NCBI RefSeq assembly: GCF_052065415.1
Contig: NZ_JBQHUB010000002.1
Coordinates: 111,588-175,587, forward strand
Source of the DNA: Pseudoflavonifractor_A sp022772585
Lineage (GTDB): Bacteria; Bacillota; Clostridia; Oscillospirales; Oscillospiraceae
Direction: 5' to 3'
Length of the DNA: 64,000 nt
Part shown: piece after piece, positions 60,507 through 64,000 of the stretch
How positions within the stretch are numbered: position 1 is the stretch's first letter
Layout of the letters: the number at the start of each line of letters is the position of its first letter
Position numbers and translations under genes: made by a program
Notes under the pieces: generated by a model
The model's database searches: none
What the model was told of the DNA's origin: nothing
Seen by the model: only the letters and a program-made list of their open reading frames with translations

Positions 60507-60558
60507 AAAATGCCTGGATGGTGGTTCTGAAAAACCAGAACCGCCGTTCAGGCATTTT
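60507..60558. terminator. Bidirectional terminator between the Mef-type and XRE genes
   Basis: A long, interrupted stem: AAAATGCCTG with CAGGCATTTT (60507-60516 and 60549-60558), and inside it GGTTCTG with CCAGAACC. A and T runs on both sides serve both converging genes. Confidence 0.88.
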
Positions 60559-61359
60559 TTATCTTCGTCCTCTCTGCGGTTTTGGATTCTTCAGCAAGTC
60601 GGATTTTTCCGCAATCTTTTTCAGCCACTTCCGTTCTTCTACTGACAGCTTCCTAAAATTCAGCTTGAGCCGTTTGCAGATAAACGCCAAGTACGCTTGT
60701 TCCGTGTCGCTGTCCTGGCTGACGATTTCACCAGCAGTTTCCAGCATTTCTTTTAGCGGGTTATCCTCTGGGACGCTGAAAAAATCGTCCTTGTGTGTTT
60801 CCCGCAGAGCAAGGGCAATCCCGTTTATGTCCCGTTGTATCACATAGCGGCAAAACTCGTCCTCATCAATATGGGCGGTGATAAGCTGTCTTAACTGCGT
60901 ATCACTCATGCCAGGATTATGCTTTTTTATAACAGTTGCGCTCATCGTGTCCACTATGGCGTTTGCACCCTGCGCCTGTTTCAGTGCCGTTCCGTTCACA
61001 TAGATTTCAAGGTCAGCCATCAGCCGGGGGAAATCCGGGTGCGCCGCCAGCTCACACAGCAGGGTATTGTCTATCCTCCCGCTTTTCAGCAGGTCAATCA
61101 TTTTATCACTCAAACGCAGGTCTGCAAGATCGGCGTTTGGGTGATTTTTCATTTCAGACAGCCCCAGCAGATAATCAGCGGTCACACCGTAAAACTTCGC
61201 CAGCCGGATAAGGGCATAGTGGCTGATGTCCTTGAAGTCTTCCGTTTCGTAACTGCCCAGCGCAGACTTGGAAAGCCCGGTCTGCTCCGCAAGCTGCCCC
61301 AGCGTCAAGCCACGCTCCACACGTAGGTCTTTTAATCGCTCTTGTATGGATAAAGACAT
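60559..61359 (-). CDS. XRE-family regulator of the element
   Basis: A 266-residue protein with an N-terminal helix-turn-helix (IQERLKDLRVERGLTLGQLAEQTGLSKSALGSYE, about 5-60; YGVTADYLLGL) and a long helical C-terminal part of unknown binding role. The ATG at 61359 is preceded by GGAGGGTGAAT. Such regulators are common in conjugative and mobilizable elements of Firmicutes. A 14-bp-arm inverted repeat 34 bases upstream may be its operator. Confidence 0.85.
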   Translation of the reverse strand: MSLSIQERLKDLRVERGLTLGQLAEQTGLSKSALGSYETEDFKDISHYALIRLAKFYGVTADYLLGLSEMKNHPNADLADLRLSDKMIDLLKSGRIDNTLLCELAAHPDFPRLMADLEIYVNGTALKQAQGANAIVDTMSATVIKKHNPGMSDTQLRQLITAHIDEDEFCRYVIQRDINGIALALRETHKDDFFSVPEDNPLKEMLETAGEIVSQDSDTEQAYLAFICKRLKLNFRKLSVEERKWLKKIAEKSDLLKNPKPQRGRR

Positions 61360-61392
61360 ATTCACCCTCCTTGCTAGCTCAACGAAAGAGAA

Positions 61393-61429
61393 GCCGTTAT
61401 GCTATGTACTATGCTCATAGCATAACGGC
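61393..61429. promoter_or_regulatory. Perfect inverted repeat, probable operator
   Basis: GCCGTTATGCTATG (61393-61406) and its exact complement (61416-61429) around a 9-base centre, between the small gene at 61438 and the XRE gene. It could be the XRE operator or a terminator of the small gene; the lack of a T run favours an operator. Confidence 0.55.
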
Positions 61430-61437
61430 ATAGGCAT

Positions 61438-61701
61438 TTACAGTTTTATTTTACCATTTGCTACATCTTCACGAAATTTATCAACAAGCTTCGCTGTCAG
61501 CTTGGATTTACCGTAGTGTTCAAGTACAAAAGTACGATAACTTTTTCCATCTACAAGCACATCACTTTTTCTGGTCAACAACCAATTTCCGTTACCTCCT
61601 CCCTGTTCTCTAATATTCCAGTCTTTCCCATATCTTTTATAGATTTCATCTTTTTTACCTTGAACAGACATTGATTCGCTTGGAATATAAACAATTTGCA
61701 T
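61438..61701 (-). CDS. Small element-borne protein of unknown function
   Basis: An 87-residue basic protein (MQIVYIPSESMSVQGKKDEI, WNIREQGGGNGNWLLTRKSDVLVDGKSYRTFVLEHYGKSKLTAKLVDKFREDVANGKIKL). AAAGGAGGAG precedes the ATG and a good promoter lies upstream. It is much more AT-rich than its neighbours, so it may be a later insertion in the element. No family is recognised; a small inhibitor or antitoxin-like protein is possible but unsupported. Confidence 0.6.
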   Translation of the reverse strand: MQIVYIPSESMSVQGKKDEIYKRYGKDWNIREQGGGNGNWLLTRKSDVLVDGKSYRTFVLEHYGKSKLTAKLVDKFREDVANGKIKL

Positions 61702-61766
61702 AATAGCTCCTCCTTTATTTTGTGCAAGAAGACCAGAAACCTGAATTTGTCTTTTATCTTTTTTTG

Positions 61767-61795
61767 ATTATATCACAAATCCGAGAGCGTGGAAA
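61767..61795 (-). promoter_or_regulatory. Promoter of the small element gene
   Basis: Minus-strand TTTCCA (61795-61790), 17 bases, TATAAT (61772-61767). The perfect -10 box makes it credible despite the weak -35. Confidence 0.6.
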
Positions 61796-61929
61796 TAGGG
61801 AGTTTTTCAGGCTGATTTCCTACCTCTTGGATATACGGCACAGGCGGTCAAAAAGGTGTAGACTTGGGATAGTTCATCGATGGACAAGCACCTTGGAAAC
61901 AGAACACGCCAAAGAAAACGGAGGGACGC

Positions 61930-62343
61930 ATGAGCAAAAGACCCTATCAACACCTGCCGCCGCTGGAACACAGGCCGGACGGCTCCCCCTACCGCATAAC
62001 CCCGCCCCAGAAGAGACGAGCCAGCGGCCTGATACGCCGGGAGTGCTGCAACTGCGAGGACGGAAACTGCCTTGCGCTGGACGATGGCGACACCTGCGCC
62101 TGTCCGCAGATGATTTCGTTCTCCGTCTGCTGCAAGTGGTTCCGCTGGGCGGTCTTGCCGCTGGACAGGACGCTGGAAGCGGAGATTTACCGGGACAGGG
62201 ACTTGAAACGCTGTGCGGAGTGCGGCGGTGTGTTCGTCCCGAAGTCCAACCGGGGCAAATACTGCCCGGACTGCGCCGCCAGAGTTCACAGGCGGCAGAA
62301 AACAGAAAGTGAACGGAAAAGGAGGTCTGCTGTGGACAGTTAA
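61930..62343 (+). CDS. Cysteine-rich VLP-domain protein
   Basis: A 137-residue protein with the family pattern: RECCNCEDGNCLALDDGDTCACPQMISFSVCCKWFRWAVLPLDR, then CAECGGVFVPKSNRGKYCPDCAARVHRRQ, a second zinc-ribbon-like CxxC-CxxC unit. Proteins of this type regularly sit just upstream of the RepA and relaxase genes in Firmicute elements. A DNA- or RNA-binding role in replication or transfer is likely but unproven. GGAGGGACGC precedes the ATG. Confidence 0.85.
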   Translation: MSKRPYQHLPPLEHRPDGSPYRITPPQKRRASGLIRRECCNCEDGNCLALDDGDTCACPQMISFSVCCKWFRWAVLPLDRTLEAEIYRDRDLKRCAECGGVFVPKSNRGKYCPDCAARVHRRQKTESERKRRSAVDS

Positions 62344-62386
62344 GAGCGGGAAAAGCCTTGATTTGCAAGGCTCCGCAAGCCCTCAA

Positions 62387-62421
62387 CCGGGGCGGCTGGT
62401 ATCATTTATCATTCGCCCCGG
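62387..62421. repeat. Inverted repeat before the RepA-type gene
   Basis: CCGGGGCG (62387-62394) and CGCCCCGG (62414-62421) flank a 19-base AT-rich centre. It may be a control structure for the initiator gene. Confidence 0.5.
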
Positions 62422-62454
62422 AAAACGGGCCTCTAACCGTCCACAAAACACGCT

Positions 62455-62850
62455 ATGACAAACACGATTTATATTCACCAGCCGGAAAAGGCGTTCAGTT
62501 TCACCCGGCTCCCCAATTTCCTTTTTGAAGCACCCACATTCCAGCCCTTGAGCAACGAAGCGAAGGTGCTGTATGCCTTTGTCCTGCGCCGGGCGGAGTT
62601 GTCCCGGAAGAACGGCTGGGCGGACGAGTACGGGCGGGTCTACCTGTACTACCCCATCTGCGAGGTGGTCGCTTTGCTCCGCTGCGGGCGGCAGAAAGCG
62701 GTCAACACCCTGCGGGAGTTGCAGTATGCGGGGCTGGTGGAAATCCAGAAACAGGGCTGTGGAAAACCCAACCGCATTTACCCGAAATCCTATGAAGCGG
62801 TTCCAAACACCGACTTCAAGAAATCCGGTTATGGTACGCCGGAGGGCTGA
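62455..62850 (+). CDS. Replication initiator protein A, RepA_N-type (probably shortened)
   Basis: A 131-residue protein with the RepA N-terminal winged-helix: FSFTRLPNFLFEAPTFQPLSNEAKVLYAFVLRRAELSRKNGWADEYGRVYLYYPICEVVALLRCGRQKAVNTLRELQYAGLVEIQKQG. It binds element DNA to start replication. The frame ends at a TGA (62848). Beyond it, sequences that look like the usual low-complexity tail (KINPLEVRKS in this frame, RVRKS and RNTEIK in others) continue without an open frame, so the C-terminus is probably decayed. No good ribosome site is seen. Confidence 0.8.
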   Translation: MTNTIYIHQPEKAFSFTRLPNFLFEAPTFQPLSNEAKVLYAFVLRRAELSRKNGWADEYGRVYLYYPICEVVALLRCGRQKAVNTLRELQYAGLVEIQKQGCGKPNRIYPKSYEAVPNTDFKKSGYGTPEG

Positions 62851-62945
62851 AAACCGTACTTGGCGAGTACGAAAATCAATCCTCTTGAAGTACGGAAATC
62901 TGACGGTATATAGAAATACAGAGATTAAAACCATCTATTTACATT

Positions 62946-63009
62946 CATTCCATTCCAATCCTATCAGAGATATTTTCGGCGGGAAAACCCGCCGGAAAGG
63001 AATGGAATG
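62946..63009 (+). other. Nested inverted repeats upstream of the relaxase gene, candidate oriT
   Basis: The outer arms CATTCCATTCC (62946-62956) and GGAATGGAATG (62999-63009) are perfect 11-mers. Inside lies an 11-bp hairpin around AAAA (62973-62983 with 62988-62998). Structures like this directly before a mob gene are typical of nick regions. They also cover the approach to the ribosome site of the relaxase gene. Confidence 0.5.
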
Positions 63010-63023
63010 GGGAAAGGAGTTCA

Positions 63024-63968
63024 ATGGCACAACACGCAATTTTGCGATTTGAGAAGCACAAGGGCCACCCGGCGGGGCCGCTGGAAGCCCACCATGAACG
63101 GAAAAAGGAGCAGTACGCCAGCAACCCGGACATTGACACCAGCCGGAGCAAGTACAATTTCCACATCGTCAAGCCGGATGGCCGCTACTACCATTTCATT
63201 CAGAGCCGCATCGAGCAGGCCAGATGCCGCACCCGCAAGGACAGCACTCGGTTTGTGGACACGCTGATTACCGCCAGCCCGGAGTTTTTCAAGGGCAAGT
63301 CCCCAAAGGAGATAGCGGCCTACTTCCAGAGGGCGGCGGACTTCCTCATTGACCGGGTGGGCCGGGAGAACATCGTTTCGGCTATGGTACACATGGATGA
63401 AAAAACGCCCCATCTGCACTTGGTCTTTGTGCCGCTGACAAAGGACAACCGCCTGTGCGCCAAAGAAATTATCGGCAACCGGGCCAATCTGACGAAGTGG
63501 CAGGACGATTTTCACGCCTGTATGGTGGAGCAGTACCCCGACCTGGAGCGTGGGGAAAGCGCCAGCAAGACGGGCCGGAAGCATATCCCCACCCGGCTGT
63601 TCAAACAGGCGGTCAACCTCTCCAAACAGGCGAGGGCCATTGAAGCGGTTCTCTCCGGCATTACCCCGCTGAACGCCGGAAAGAAGAAAGAGGAAGCCCT
63701 CTCCATGCTGAAAAAGTGGTTTCCGCAGATGGAGAACTTCTCCGGGCAACTGAAAAAATACAAGGTCACAATCAATGACTTGTTAGCGGAAAATGAAAAG
63801 CTGGAAGTCAGGGCAAAGGCCAGCGAAAAAGGCAAGATGAATGACACGATGGAACGGGCGAAGTTAAAAAGCGAACTGGACGATATGCGGCGGCTGGTTG
63901 ACCGTATCCCGCCGGATATACTGGCGGAACTGAAACGTCAGCAGCGGCACACGGTAAAGGAAAGGTGA
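63024..63968 (+). CDS. mobV: MobV/Mob_Pre-family relaxase
   Basis: A 314-residue relaxase with MAQHAILRFEKHKG, an N-terminal basic region with HHERKKEQYASNPDID, and the metal-binding motif 3 in SAMVHMDEKTPHLHLVFVPL (the HxDExxPHxH signature, about residues 115-130). A helical, charged C-terminal part (about 240-314) follows. It would nick oriT and start mobilization of the element with the help of a conjugative partner. GGAAAGGAG precedes the ATG. Length is slightly short for the family but no motif is missing. Confidence 0.9.
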   Translation: MAQHAILRFEKHKGHPAGPLEAHHERKKEQYASNPDIDTSRSKYNFHIVKPDGRYYHFIQSRIEQARCRTRKDSTRFVDTLITASPEFFKGKSPKEIAAYFQRAADFLIDRVGRENIVSAMVHMDEKTPHLHLVFVPLTKDNRLCAKEIIGNRANLTKWQDDFHACMVEQYPDLERGESASKTGRKHIPTRLFKQAVNLSKQARAIEAVLSGITPLNAGKKKEEALSMLKKWFPQMENFSGQLKKYKVTINDLLAENEKLEVRAKASEKGKMNDTMERAKLKSELDDMRRLVDRIPPDILAELKRQQRHTVKER

Positions 63969-64000
63969 TAGATATAAGCAGAAATTTTCGCCGCCTCTGT

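Larger units (their letters stand above)
58180..64000 (+). mobile_element. Left part of an integrative/mobilizable element
   Basis: The element begins inside the truncated HTH gene and runs off the window. Genes in order: Mef-type efflux, XRE regulator, small unknown gene, Cys-rich VLP protein, RepA-type initiator, MobV relaxase. This order is familiar from elements of gut Firmicutes. Base composition is mixed: the efflux gene and the small gene at 61438 are AT-rich. No integrase is in the window, so its class and exact end are open. Confidence 0.78.

Noticed and set aside
1..64000. CRISPR arrays, rRNA genes, insertion-sequence transposases
   Set aside because: No regularly spaced direct repeats, rRNA sequences or transposase frames were found on either strand.

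Overview
The window comes from a GC-rich, spore-forming, anaerobic Firmicute, most likely of the Oscillospiraceae (Flavonifractor or Pseudoflavonifractor-like). The clues are a PolC-type replicase, sporulation genes (SpoIVFA/SpoIVFB-like pair, CotF-like coat proteins, a SpoIID-like protein), strong AGGAGG ribosome sites, a HisZ-dependent histidine operon and an archaeal-style split of the last two purine steps. This is inferred from gene content; no database search was run.

Left part (1-13860): a SpoIVFA/SpoIVFB-like pair, a LysM-CAP secreted protein with a WalR-like box in its promoter, a DtxR/MntR-like metal regulator, a cupin, a Rieske-type FAD oxidoreductase, a 1226-residue three-unit multicopper-oxidase-like protein and a YetF-type membrane protein. 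An AT-rich islet (about 9600-11700) lies downstream of tRNA-Pro(GGG). It holds three unrelated small genes, separated by three copies of a hairpin plus a 27-bp motif. A three-gene cassette with a SpoIID-like, peptidoglycan-binding protein follows.

Centre (13900-37250): a nine-gene histidine operon hisZ-G-D-B-H-A-F-I-E with a clear sigma-A promoter, a ferritin gene, and the conserved translation/isoprenoid/envelope cluster read leftwards: rpsB-tsf, then pyrH-frr-uppS-cdsA-dxr-rseP-ispG-(small gene)-polC. A xanthine/uracil permease gene is inserted in the opposite direction between tsf and pyrH. A sirtuin-fold gene resembling the SirTM class diverges from rpsB.

Right part (37300-57920): spore coat genes, a 27-residue micropeptide whose ribosome site is buried in a hairpin, an HD-GYP membrane protein, an Lsa-type ABC-F gene behind a transcription attenuator, a MazF toxin without a visible antitoxin next to alr, nnr, and the purine genes purE-C-F-M-N, purO, purH (formyltransferase only) and purD. 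A ZTP riboswitch with an intrinsic terminator precedes purO-purH, and a second structured leader with a terminator precedes purE.

From about 58180 to the right edge an integrative/mobilizable element starts, apparently inside a helix-turn-helix gene that it cuts short. It carries a Mef-type macrolide efflux gene behind a multi-hairpin leader, an XRE regulator, a Cys-rich VLP protein, a short RepA-type initiator and a MobV relaxase preceded by nested inverted repeats that could be oriT. The element continues beyond the window.
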